Origin: JBKPHS01 sp046729975
Lineage (GTDB): Bacteria; Actinomycetota; Thermoleophilia; Solirubrobacterales; Thermoleophilaceae
Reading direction: 5' to 3'
DNA: 21,729 nucleotides
NCBI GenBank assembly: GCA_046729975.1
Contig: JBKPHS010000102.1
Location: 1 to 21,729 of the forward strand
This document shows, piece after piece, positions 7,158 to 13,971 of the stretch. The notes beneath the pieces were generated by a model that was not told where the DNA came from, made no database searches, and was given only the letters and a program-made list of their open reading frames with translations. Every line of letters starts with the position of its first letter. The first letter of the stretch is position 1. The position numbers and the translations under genes were made by a program.

Positions 7158-7250
7158 GCCGAGAGTCCCTACGCCGGCATTACCCGGATCAGGTTCGACG
7201 GTCGGCGGCGACCCAGCCGCCCTCTCAGCCCGGTCTCCCCGAGCTCCCGT
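7158..7250 (-). promoter_or_regulatory. TPP riboswitch (THI element)
   Basis: The minus strand carries the conserved TPP aptamer blocks in order: GGGG...GGGCTGAGAGG, then GAACCTGATC, then GGGTAATGCCGGCGTAGGGA. Between CTGAGA and the second block is a perfect GGCGGC/GCCGCC hairpin (7204-7221), fitting the optional P3a stem. GAG near 7247 and CTC near 7163 can close P1. It lies about 30 nt upstream of thiO, so binding of thiamine pyrophosphate should shut off thiO-thiS-thiG and probably the SnoaL-like gene. With so little room and no T-tract, translational control through the hairpin at the thiO ribosome site is the more likely mechanism. Confidence 0.96.
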
Positions 7251-7260
7251 AGCAACGGGA
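7245..7260 (-). terminator. Small perfect hairpin between the DUF6458-like gene and the riboswitch
   Basis: TCCCGT and ACGGGA form a 6-bp stem with a 4-nt loop, starting 3 nt after the stop of the upstream minus-strand gene and overlapping the 5' edge of the riboswitch P1. It could be a terminator or processing signal for the upstream gene, or an alternative to P1 pairing. No T-tract follows. Confidence 0.35.
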
Positions 7261-7262
7261 TT

Positions 7263-7493
7263 CTAGTAGCGGTCGACGCGCCGCGTGGGCGACGTGTCGT
7301 CGTAGCCGTCGGGCCGGCGCGTCCGGTCCGACCAGACGAACAGCCACAGGAGCGAGATCAGAAGGCCGACGACGCCGACGATGATCAGGATCACGCCGAC
7401 CGTCTGGAGATCCACCCCCGAGACGTCCGCCGTGACGGCGTACTTGAGGATCGCGCCGACGGCGATCAGGAATATCGACGTCCCTATGCCCAT
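7263..7493 (-). CDS. Small two-helix membrane protein, DUF6458-like
   Basis: The protein has 76 residues. Two hydrophobic helices lie at about residues 2-20 (GIGTSIFLIAVGAILKYAV) and 31-53, joined by a short polar loop containing SGVDLQTVG. The tail is charged and rich in Arg/Asp/Tyr. The MGIG start, the two-helix layout and the DLQTVGVIL segment match my memory of the actinobacterial DUF6458 family, whose function is not known. No clear ribosome site precedes the ATG at 7493. It is divergent from the glycoside hydrolase gene across a 97-bp gap and lies only 13 bp upstream of the thiamine riboswitch. Confidence 0.82.
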   Translation of the reverse strand: MGIGTSIFLIAVGAILKYAVTADVSGVDLQTVGVILIIVGVVGLLISLLWLFVWSDRTRRPDGYDDTSPTRRVDRY

Positions 7494-7590
7494 TGCTGGG
7501 GGTGTTACCTGGGCGCATGGAGCCCCAAACCTGACCGCGCGGCATTGCGCAACATCTGAGCCCTGCAACGGTTCCAACCGCGTGGCTACG
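7494..7590. promoter_or_regulatory. Divergent intergenic region, probable promoters for both flanking genes
   Basis: This 97-bp gap separates the starts of the DUF6458-like gene (minus) and the glycoside hydrolase (plus). It must hold or overlap promoters for both. A palindrome TTGCGCAA lies at 7545-7552. I see no convincing -35/-10 pair. Confidence 0.35.
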
Positions 7591-9327
7591 ATGGGCGCCC
7601 GCTTTCCGATGCGATTCCGCAGACTCGCCATCCCGCTGCTGGGCGCAGCGGCCCTCTGCGCCCTCTGGTCGGCACCGGCCGAGGCCAGCCCGACGCAGCG
7701 CTCGATCGTCCAGGACGAGGCCCGCCTCCTGAAGAAGGGGGCAAAGGTCCGGCGCGACACGCTCGACGAGATCAAGTCGCTTGGCGCCGAGATCGTCAAG
7801 GTCACGGTGAACTGGCGGGAGATCGCCCCGGCCGGCGCGCGCAAGCCTGCGGGCTTCAACGGCGACGATCCGGGCGAGTACGCACTGTCGGCATGGGCGC
7901 CGTACGACTCGCTCGCTCGCGACGCCCGCGAGCGCGGCCTCGAGGTCTTCTTCCTGCTGGGCGCACGGGCGCCGGACTGGGCGGTGCAGAAGCGGTCGCA
8001 GGGCTCCTACCGGCCGAATCCCGTCGAGTTCGAGCGCTTCGTCCGCGCGGTCGGCAAGCGCTACGCGGGCTCGTACGCCGACGAGCGCGAGCTGCAGTCC
8101 CCTCCGCCGGAGGCGCCGCCACCGTCGGATGGTGGTGGAGGGGGCTCCCCGCCGCCGCAGCAGTGCCCGGCGCAGCCGCCCTACCCGCCGGGCTGCGAGC
8201 CGATCCCGGCGTCCGCGGCGAGCCAGCCCGGCGACGCGCTGCCGCGGGTCACGATGTGGTCGATCTGGAACGAGCCGAACCTCTCCGGCTGGCTCGCGCC
8301 GCAGTGGAAGAACCGCAGGCTGCCCATCTCGCCCCACATCTACCGCACGCTCTATCTCGCCGGCCAGACGGCGCTCGCGGGCACCGGGCACGGAGGTGAC
8401 ACGATCCTGTTCGGCAACCTGCTCCCGTTCGCGCGCTCCGGTAAGACGTTCCCTGGCAAGGTGCGGCCGCTCGAGTTCCTGCGCGAGGCGACCTGCCTCG
8501 ACCCGAGCTACAGGCCGTTCCGCGGCCGCGCCGCACGAGTCCGTGGCTGCTCCGGTTTCAAGCCGATCCGGACGAGCGGCATCGCCTACCACCCCTACAC
8601 GCTCGCCGGCGGCCTGCTCGTCAACTCGGCGCCGAGCCCCGACGAGGCTTCGATAGACACGCTCTCGAAGCTGACCAAGGCCCTCGACAAGATCGGCAAG
8701 CGCCGGCGCTTCAGCACTCGCCGGCCGCCGGTCTACCTGAGCGAGTTCGGCTGGCAGACGCGCCCGCCCGACCCGTTCGCCACGTCGCTGCGGCTCGTGC
8801 CGGAGTTCATCGGCCAGAGCGAGTGGCTTGCCTTCCGCAACCCGCGCGTCAAGGCGATCGCGCAGTACCCGCTCGTGGACGACGCGGTCGACCGCTCGGG
8901 GTTCCGGCGCTTCAGCGGCTTCCAGTCGGGTCTCCGCTACTCGAACGGCAAGGAGAAGCCGCGCGTGTACGACGCCTGGCGGCTGCCCTTCTTCGTCCGG
9001 CTGTTGGCCCCCAACAAGGTCGAGATCTTCGGCGGGAACCGCGCGGCAACCGGCGGCAGAGTGACCGTCCAGTCGAAGCTCGGCGGCGGATTCCAGCCGC
9101 TGCCCGGCGGGACGCTGCAGCTCAACTCGCGCGGGTACTTCCGGAGGGTCTTCACCATCTCCGCCGCGAACCGGCGCCAGTACCGGTTCGTGAGCGGGAG
9201 CCTCGAGAGCCGCGTCGCGAAGGCGACCGTCCGCCCGCAGTTCGCCGACGGCGAGAAGCCGAAGGCACGTCCGCGCCACGAGCGGGACAAGCGCAGGGTC
9301 GGCAGGCGCCCCCGCCAGGAGTCCTGA
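7591..9327 (+). CDS. Secreted cellulase-like (TIM-barrel, clan GH-A type) glycoside hydrolase
   Basis: The protein has 578 residues from ATG 7591 (572 from ATG 7609, which puts the basic RFRR next to the hydrophobic core). The signal peptide spans about 8-33 (LAIPLLGAAALCALW, then SAPAEAS as cleavage region), so it is secreted. The barrel starts around 57 with IKSLGAEIVKVTVNWREIAP. The acid/base Asn-Glu is at 227-228 in WSIWNEPNLSGW, and the candidate nucleophile Glu385 is in YLSEFGWQT, a layout typical of clan GH-A enzymes. A Pro/Gly-rich insert (about 168-203) interrupts the barrel before the NEP strand. From about 465 a beta-rich C-terminal domain follows, ending in a very basic tail. Substrate is not predictable. 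No ribosome site is obvious. Confidence 0.82.
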   Translation: MGARFPMRFRRLAIPLLGAAALCALWSAPAEASPTQRSIVQDEARLLKKGAKVRRDTLDEIKSLGAEIVKVTVNWREIAPAGARKPAGFNGDDPGEYALSAWAPYDSLARDARERGLEVFFLLGARAPDWAVQKRSQGSYRPNPVEFERFVRAVGKRYAGSYADERELQSPPPEAPPPSDGGGGGSPPPQQCPAQPPYPPGCEPIPASAASQPGDALPRVTMWSIWNEPNLSGWLAPQWKNRRLPISPHIYRTLYLAGQTALAGTGHGGDTILFGNLLPFARSGKTFPGKVRPLEFLREATCLDPSYRPFRGRAARVRGCSGFKPIRTSGIAYHPYTLAGGLLVNSAPSPDEASIDTLSKLTKALDKIGKRRRFSTRRPPVYLSEFGWQTRPPDPFATSLRLVPEFIGQSEWLAFRNPRVKAIAQYPLVDDAVDRSGFRRFSGFQSGLRYSNGKEKPRVYDAWRLPFFVRLLAPNKVEIFGGNRAATGGRVTVQSKLGGGFQPLPGGTLQLNSRGYFRRVFTISAANRRQYRFVSGSLESRVAKATVRPQFADGEKPKARPRHERDKRRVGRRPRQES

Positions 9328-9361
9328 GGCAGGCTCTGAGCCAGGCTTAGGCTCTGTCAGG
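9323..9361. terminator. Nested inverted repeat after the glycoside hydrolase gene
   Basis: GAGCC (9338-9342) and GGCTC (9350-9354) form an inner stem with a 7-nt loop, and CCTGA (9323-9327) pairs with TCAGG (9357-9361) as an outer stem. It begins at the stop codon and ends 9 bp before thiE. A hairpin terminator without a T-tract is likely. Its CAGG/GGCTC words resemble the hairpin at 4513-4535. Confidence 0.4.
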
Positions 9362-9370
9362 ATCGGGGCC

Positions 9371-10024
9371 GTGACGGAGAACGTCGGACAGCTCCGCCGC
9401 GACCGGCTCTCCCGCGCGCGGCTCTACCTCGTGATCGAGGCGGCGGCGGCCGGCGTGCTGCCCGCCGCTCTCTCCGGCGGGGTCGACATGGTTCAGCTTC
9501 GGGAGAAGGTCGCGGCCGACGACGAGATCGTCGAGGCGGGGCGCGCGTTCCGCCGCCGCTGCGACGAGCACGGAGCGCTGCTGATCGTGAACGACCGCGC
9601 CGACCTCGCTCTCGCGTGCGGGGCCGACGGCGTGCACGTCGGCCAGGACGACGAGTCGATCGCAGCCGTTCGCGAGGCCGTCGGAGCGGAGCTGCTGATC
9701 GGAGTCTCGACGCACTCCGTCGAGCAGGTCGACGCCGCCCGTCAGTCGGACGCCGACTATCTCGCGGTCGGGCCTGTCTTCCGGACGGCCACGAAGCCCG
9801 AGCTCGAGCCCGTCGGGCTCGAGCTCGTGCGCTATGCGGCCGCCGCCGGTGCCAAGCCCTTCTTCGCGATCGGTGGGATCGACCGAACGAACGCGGCGCT
9901 GGTCGCCGCCGCGGGCGCCCAGCGCATCGCCGCGGTGCGGGCGGTCCGCGATGCCAACCACCCCGGCGCGGCGGCGGCCGAGCTGCGACATGCCCTGGAG
10001 CGGGCCTACGTTGGCGCGGGCTAG
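9371..10024 (+). CDS. thiE: Thiamine-phosphate synthase
   Basis: The protein has 217 residues, usual family length. It joins hydroxymethylpyrimidine diphosphate to thiazole phosphate to give thiamine phosphate. The motifs are in order: VQLREK at 41-46, IVNDRADLA at about 72-80, GVHVGQDD at about 87-94, LIGVSTHS at about 109-116, YLAVGPVF at 130-137 followed by T-TKP, and FFAIGGI at about 164-170. The start is GTG at 9371 with AGG(A)-like bases around 9 nt upstream. It is not preceded by a TPP riboswitch, unlike the thiO operon 2 kb away. The end overlaps the next gene by 14 bp, suggesting coupled translation with a membrane protein. Confidence 0.95.
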   Translation: MTENVGQLRRDRLSRARLYLVIEAAAAGVLPAALSGGVDMVQLREKVAADDEIVEAGRAFRRRCDEHGALLIVNDRADLALACGADGVHVGQDDESIAAVREAVGAELLIGVSTHSVEQVDAARQSDADYLAVGPVFRTATKPELEPVGLELVRYAAAAGAKPFFAIGGIDRTNAALVAAAGAQRIAAVRAVRDANHPGAAAAELRHALERAYVGAG

Positions 10025-10496
10025 CAACAAGCGCAAGCGTCGTCCCGCACGCCCTGCGCCGCCGACCCGGGCCGAGCCGTCCCGCTCGGAGCGGAAGGAC
10101 GCGGAAGCGCGCGCCCGGCTCGAGCCGCTGCGCGAAGGCGAGCGTCCGGCGGCGGTCACCGTCGCGGCCGCCGTCGCGATCCTGCTCGGGCTCGCCAACG
10201 CTCTCTTCTTCGCCCTCGGAATCGACATCGGCGGCGAGGAGCCGAACGCGGGAGTGCTCGCCTACAGCGGCCTCATGCTGATCGCCGCCTGGGGCATGTG
10301 GCGCGCGCGCTACTGGGCCGTGCTCGGCATGCAGGCGATCCTCGCGATCATCGTCGTGCTCTTCTCGCTCTTCCTGGTCCGCGCGAGCAACGTGCTCGCC
10401 GCGCTGATCGCTCTCACCATCGCCGCCGCGGCGGGCACGCTGTTCTGGTTCCTCGTCAAGGCGCTCGCGCGCATCCAGATGCCGGAGCGCAGGTGA
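10011..10496 (+). CDS. Small integral membrane protein overlapping thiE
   Basis: The protein has 161 residues if TTG at 10011 is the start; this codon has GGAG about 11 nt upstream. An ATG at 9990 is an alternative that adds 7 residues. The first 50 or so residues are very basic and rich in Arg/Pro/Lys, therefore probably cytoplasmic. Hydrophobic helices follow at about 46-66 (VTVAAAVAILLGLANALFFAL), 80-95 (AYSGLMLIAAWGMW), 99-121 (YWAVLGMQAILAIIVVLFSLF) and 125-150 (VLAALIALTIAAAAGTLFWF). That makes four helices. No family is recognised. The 14-bp overlap with thiE suggests co-expression; a role in thiamine transport is possible but unsupported by motif. Confidence 0.72.
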   Translation: MARASNKRKRRPARPAPPTRAEPSRSERKDAEARARLEPLREGERPAAVTVAAAVAILLGLANALFFALGIDIGGEEPNAGVLAYSGLMLIAAWGMWRARYWAVLGMQAILAIIVVLFSLFLVRASNVLAALIALTIAAAAGTLFWFLVKALARIQMPERR

Positions 10497-10541
10497 GCCG
10501 GTCCGAGCCGGTTACAGAGGCTCTTATAGGCTGACTCGCCC

Positions 10542-11924
10542 ATGCCCGAGTCCAAGTACGACTGCATCGTGATCGGCTCCGGTCCCGGCGGATACGTCGC
10601 GGCCATCCGGGCTGCGGAGCTCGGGATGAAGACGGCCGTGGTCGAGAAGGACAGGATCGGCGGCCGCTGCCTCAACTACGCCTGCATCCCCGCCAAGGCC
10701 GTTCTGCGAGCGGCCGAGGTCTACTCGGAGGCGGCGAACGGCAAGGAGTTCGGCGTCAACACGACCGGCGTCGAAATGGACTTCAAGGTCCTCGGCACGC
10801 ACCGCGACAAGGTGGTCAAGACCCTGACGGACGGCGTCGGGTTCCTGTTCAAGAAGCACAAGGTCGACTTCATCGAGGGTCACGGCGCCGTGACGGACGA
10901 CGGCAACGTCCGGATCGGAGGCCAGTTCGATGGCAGCGAGATCGAGGCCGGCGCCGTGGTGCTCGCGACCGGCTCGGTGCCCAACCCAGTGCTGGGACTC
11001 GAGTTCGGCGGGCGCGTCCTCGGGACCGAGACGACGTGGGCGCTCAACGAGCGCCCCGGCACCCTCGCCGTGATCGGCGCCGGCGCGTCCGGCACGGAGG
11101 TCGCGTCGGGGTGGGGCCGCCTCGGCACCGAGGTGACGCTGCTCGAGGCTCTGCCGCAGATCCTGCCGCTCGAGGACAAGGACATCGCACGTACCGCCGC
11201 GCGCGAGATCGCCAAGCAGAACGTGACCATCGTGACCGACGCAAACATCGAGAAGGCCGAGGCGAAGAAGGACGGCGTCGAGCTGACCTTCGGGGGCGAG
11301 ACGAAAAAGTTCGACTACCTCTGCATCGCGGCCGGGCGCGCGGCCGACGTCGAGGGGCTGGGGCTCGACGACGCCGGCGTGAAAACTGACGATCGCGGCC
11401 TGATCGAGGTGGACGAGCGGATGCGGACCTCGGCCGACCGCGTCTACGCGATCGGCGACCTCGTCCACGGCCCGGCGCTCGCGCACAAGGCATCGGACGA
11501 GGGCGTGATCGCGGTCGAGGACGCAGCCGGCCGGGACCCCGAGCCGCTCGACTACGGCGCGATCCCCGCCGCCACCTTCTGCCATCCGCAGGTGGCGAGC
11601 TTCGGGCTCACCGAGCAGGCCGCGAAGGACGCCGGCTACGACGTCGTGGTCGGCAAGATCCCCATGGGCGCCGTCGGCGCGCCGACGGTCTACGGGGACC
11701 GCGGCGGGATGATCAAGATCGTCGGCGAGAAGAAGTACGGCGAGCTGCTGGGCGGCCACATAGTCGGGGTCAAGGCCGCGGACATGATCACGGAGCTCGT
11801 GGTCGCGAAGGAGCTCGAGGGCGGCTTCCACGAGGTCGCCCGCACGGTGCATCCCCATCCGACCTTCTCCGAGGCCGTGATGGAAGCGGCGCGCGCCGCA
11901 GATGGCTGGCTCATCCACGGCTGA
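10542..11924 (+). CDS. lpdA: Dihydrolipoyl dehydrogenase (E3)
   Basis: The protein has 460 residues. It reoxidises dihydrolipoyl groups of the E2 component with NAD. The FAD motif GSGPGG is at 12-17, the redox-active disulfide Cys43/Cys48 in GGRCLNYACIPAK, the NAD-binding GAGASG at 179-184, an ATG motif at 142-144 and AIGD in the second FAD segment. The C-terminal catalytic His-Glu is in HPHPTFSE (437-444). The disulfide region departs from the common GGTCLNVGCIPSK by having Arg before the first Cys and Ala in place of Ser. ATG at 10542 has no ribosome site, so the mRNA may start very close to it. It is the first gene of the PDH/glycolate block. Confidence 0.95.
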   Translation: MPESKYDCIVIGSGPGGYVAAIRAAELGMKTAVVEKDRIGGRCLNYACIPAKAVLRAAEVYSEAANGKEFGVNTTGVEMDFKVLGTHRDKVVKTLTDGVGFLFKKHKVDFIEGHGAVTDDGNVRIGGQFDGSEIEAGAVVLATGSVPNPVLGLEFGGRVLGTETTWALNERPGTLAVIGAGASGTEVASGWGRLGTEVTLLEALPQILPLEDKDIARTAAREIAKQNVTIVTDANIEKAEAKKDGVELTFGGETKKFDYLCIAAGRAADVEGLGLDDAGVKTDDRGLIEVDERMRTSADRVYAIGDLVHGPALAHKASDEGVIAVEDAAGRDPEPLDYGAIPAATFCHPQVASFGLTEQAAKDAGYDVVVGKIPMGAVGAPTVYGDRGGMIKIVGEKKYGELLGGHIVGVKAADMITELVVAKELEGGFHEVARTVHPHPTFSEAVMEAARAADGWLIHG

Positions 11925-12525
11925 CGCCCCTGAGCAGGTCGCCGGCCGTGCGAGCGAGCGACCCGTGTTCTATTTCGATCTCGGCTCGCCCTACGCGTAC
12001 CTCGCGGCGGAGCGCGTCAACACCGTCCTGCCGGTCGTCCCGATCTGGCAGCCGATCCTGCTCGGCGGCATCTGGCAACACACGGGTGGCGGGTCGTGGG
12101 CGGCGACCGAGCGGCGCGCCGAGGGCATGGCGGAGGTAGAGCGCCGAGCGGCCGAGTACGGTCTCCAGCCGGTGCGCTGGCCGGAGCCGTGGCCGGGCAA
12201 CACTCTCGTAGCGATGCGGGCGGCGACCTTCGCCCAACAGGCGGGCCGGGTCGTGGCGTTCGCGCTCGCGGCCTTCCGGCAGGCATTCGCGGCTGGCCGC
12301 GACCTCACCGAGATCGACAACGTCCTGCTCGCGGCGGCGGCCTGCGAGCTCCACCCGCGAGCGGTCCTGAAGGGCATCGAGTCGCGGTCGGTGAAGGAGA
12401 GGCTGCGTGCCGCGACCGAGGAGGCCGTCGAGCGGGGGGTGCGCGGGGTGCCCACGATCGCGGTCGGCAAGCGCCTCTTCTGGGGTGACGACCGGCTGGC
12501 CGAAGTTGCCTCGGCCATCGAGTAA
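11902..12525 (+). CDS. 2-hydroxychromene-2-carboxylate isomerase / kappa-GST-like (DsbA-fold) protein
   Basis: The protein has 207 residues. The thioredoxin-fold core begins VFYFDLGSPYAYL (residues 22-34) with Ser29 at the position where DsbA proteins have CxxC. This serine signature, and the later GVPTIAV cis-Pro segment followed by LFWGDDRL, point to the HCCA isomerase/kappa glutathione-transferase branch rather than a disulfide oxidase. A helical insert with YGLQPVRWPEPWPGNT also fits. The substrate is unknown; glutathione may be replaced by another thiol in actinobacteria. ATG 11902 overlaps lpdA by 23 bp; GTG at 11965 would begin right at the fold. It lies between E3 and E1 alpha, 10 bp before pdhA, so it is probably co-transcribed with PDH. 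Confidence 0.85.
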   Translation: MAGSSTADAPEQVAGRASERPVFYFDLGSPYAYLAAERVNTVLPVVPIWQPILLGGIWQHTGGGSWAATERRAEGMAEVERRAAEYGLQPVRWPEPWPGNTLVAMRAATFAQQAGRVVAFALAAFRQAFAAGRDLTEIDNVLLAAAACELHPRAVLKGIESRSVKERLRAATEEAVERGVRGVPTIAVGKRLFWGDDRLAEVASAIE

Positions 12526-12535
12526 CGTCAAGCGC

Positions 12536-13804
12536 ATGGCGCGCGAAACCGCCGCTTCGAGAAGGAAGACGGGCAACGGCCGGGCGGACGGCCAGCCCAA
12601 GCAGCACTCGCTGCCGGACAAGGACACGTGCGTCGCCGTGCTCTCGAAGATGATGCTCATTCGCCGCTTCGAGGAGCGCGCGGGCGAGATGTACGCGAAG
12701 GCCAAGATCGGCGGCTTCCTGCACCTCTCGATCGGTGAGGAGGCGACGATCGTCGGCGCGACCCAGGCGCTGCGCGAGAGCGACTACCTGATCTCGACGT
12801 ACCGCGAGCATGGCCAGGCGCTGGCGCGCGGCACGCCCGCCGGCGCCGTCATGGCGGAGCTCTTCGGCCGCGTGGACGGCTGCTCCAAGGGCCACGGCGG
12901 CTCGATGCACCTGTTCGACTCCGAGCGCCGCTTCATGGGCGGTTACGGCATCGTCGGCGGAAACCTGCCGCTCGCCACGGGCCTGGCGCTCGCCTCCGAC
13001 TATCTCGGGACAGAGGACGTGACGCTCTGCATGTTCGGCGACGGCGCCACGAACCAGGGCACGTTCGGCGAGTCCATGAACCTCGCGGCCCTCTGGAGGC
13101 TCCCGGTCGTCTTCATGGTCATCAACAACCAGTTCGGGATGGGGACTTCCTTGGAGCGTCACTCGGCCGTCACGGACCTGTCGCGGAAGGCAGAGGGCTT
13201 TGGCGTGCCCGGCTCGCGCTGCGACGGCATGGACGTGCTCGACGTGCACTCCGCCACAACGGACGCGCTGCGCAAGGCGCGCGAAGACCGCGAGCCCCAC
13301 CTGCTCGAGGCGGTCACCTACCGCTTCCGCGGCCACTCGATGGCGGATCCCGAGGAGTACCGCACGAAGGAGCAGGTGGAGGAGTGGCGCCGCCGTGACC
13401 CGATCCAGAGCTTCGGCCACCGGCTCGTCGAGGAGGACGTGATTCCGGAGCAGGAACTGAAGAAGCTCGACGAGGACGCCATCGCCACGGTCGACGAGGC
13501 CGTCAAGTTCGCCGACAACAGTCCGTTCCCCGACCTCGACTCCCTCTACGACGAGGTCTACGTGCTTGGCGAGCAGGTTCGCGGATGGTGGTCCGTCGAC
13601 GAACGCTCGCCCGAGGTCCATCGCGGGGAGCGGGAGCGCGAGACCGGGCAGCTCCCACACGAGCTGGCGGAGGCAGGCGCCGCGTACGCGAGCGTGGGCG
13701 ACGCCCAGGCTCGCAAGCGGCGTCAACGGGACGGCGAGGATGGCGACGAGGGTGAGGGTGAGGTCGCGGCCGGCGAGCCCGAAGAAGAAGGAGGGGCGGA
13801 TTAG
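12536..13804 (+). CDS. pdhA: Pyruvate dehydrogenase E1 component, alpha subunit
   Basis: The protein has 422 residues, longer than usual (about 325-370). With PdhB it decarboxylates pyruvate on thiamine diphosphate. Seen are YREHGQALARG at about 89-99, KGHGGSMHLFD at 118-128, GIVGGNLPLATGLA, and the TPP motif starting GDGATNQG at 168-175 and ending with Asn197-Asn198. NNQFGMGTS follows. The loop RGHSMADPEEYR lies at about 265-276. GSMHLFD and GMGTS favour pyruvate (or acetoin) over branched-chain substrates. The first 25 residues are a polar basic lead. Beyond about 350 an extra tail of about 70 residues continues, first Arg-rich then Gly/Glu/Asp-rich, without recognised homology. No strong ribosome site precedes ATG 12536. 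Confidence 0.93.
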   Translation: MARETAASRRKTGNGRADGQPKQHSLPDKDTCVAVLSKMMLIRRFEERAGEMYAKAKIGGFLHLSIGEEATIVGATQALRESDYLISTYREHGQALARGTPAGAVMAELFGRVDGCSKGHGGSMHLFDSERRFMGGYGIVGGNLPLATGLALASDYLGTEDVTLCMFGDGATNQGTFGESMNLAALWRLPVVFMVINNQFGMGTSLERHSAVTDLSRKAEGFGVPGSRCDGMDVLDVHSATTDALRKAREDREPHLLEAVTYRFRGHSMADPEEYRTKEQVEEWRRRDPIQSFGHRLVEEDVIPEQELKKLDEDAIATVDEAVKFADNSPFPDLDSLYDEVYVLGEQVRGWWSVDERSPEVHRGERERETGQLPHELAEAGAAYASVGDAQARKRRQRDGEDGDEGEGEVAAGEPEEEGGAD

Positions 13805-13971
13805 AGATGGCCACCTCCCGACCCCCGCACCCACGGATGACGCTGCAAACCTTCGCTGACCTTCGTCCTCGGCTTCGTCCATGCATTCCATGCATGGACG
13901 TCGGCCTGCGTCCTTGGTCAGCTCGGTTTTCGCGCCCCCGCGGGCACGCGGGCCAGGAGGCGACCATCTAG
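13805..13971 (+). promoter_or_regulatory. 167-bp pdhA-pdhB gap with a perfect 11-bp inverted repeat
   Basis: The arms at 13876-13886 (CGTCCATGCAT) and 13890-13900 (ATGCATGGACG) are perfect reverse complements with a 3-bp spacer, giving 25 bp overall. This suits either a dimeric regulator site or an mRNA hairpin. Upstream of it short CTTCG-type words recur (13852-13880), and a CCCGCGGG palindrome lies near 13937. A strong AGGAGG at 13955-13960 serves pdhB with 11 nt spacing. I see no clear promoter hexamers. The gap splits an otherwise tight gene cluster. Confidence 0.55.

Noticed and set aside
9328..9370. Second TPP riboswitch before thiE
   Set aside because: The gap is too short and lacks the CTGAGA and GTAATGCC blocks.
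10505..10541. TATAGG at 10525-10530 as a -10 box for lpdA
   Set aside because: Good distance for a near-leaderless transcript, but no matching -35 was found; too weak to list.
12305..13891. Minus-strand frame opposite pdhA, with a hydrophobic patch near 13700-13790
   Set aside because: The patch is the complement of the charged E1 alpha tail; the remainder lies opposite conserved E1 alpha motifs.
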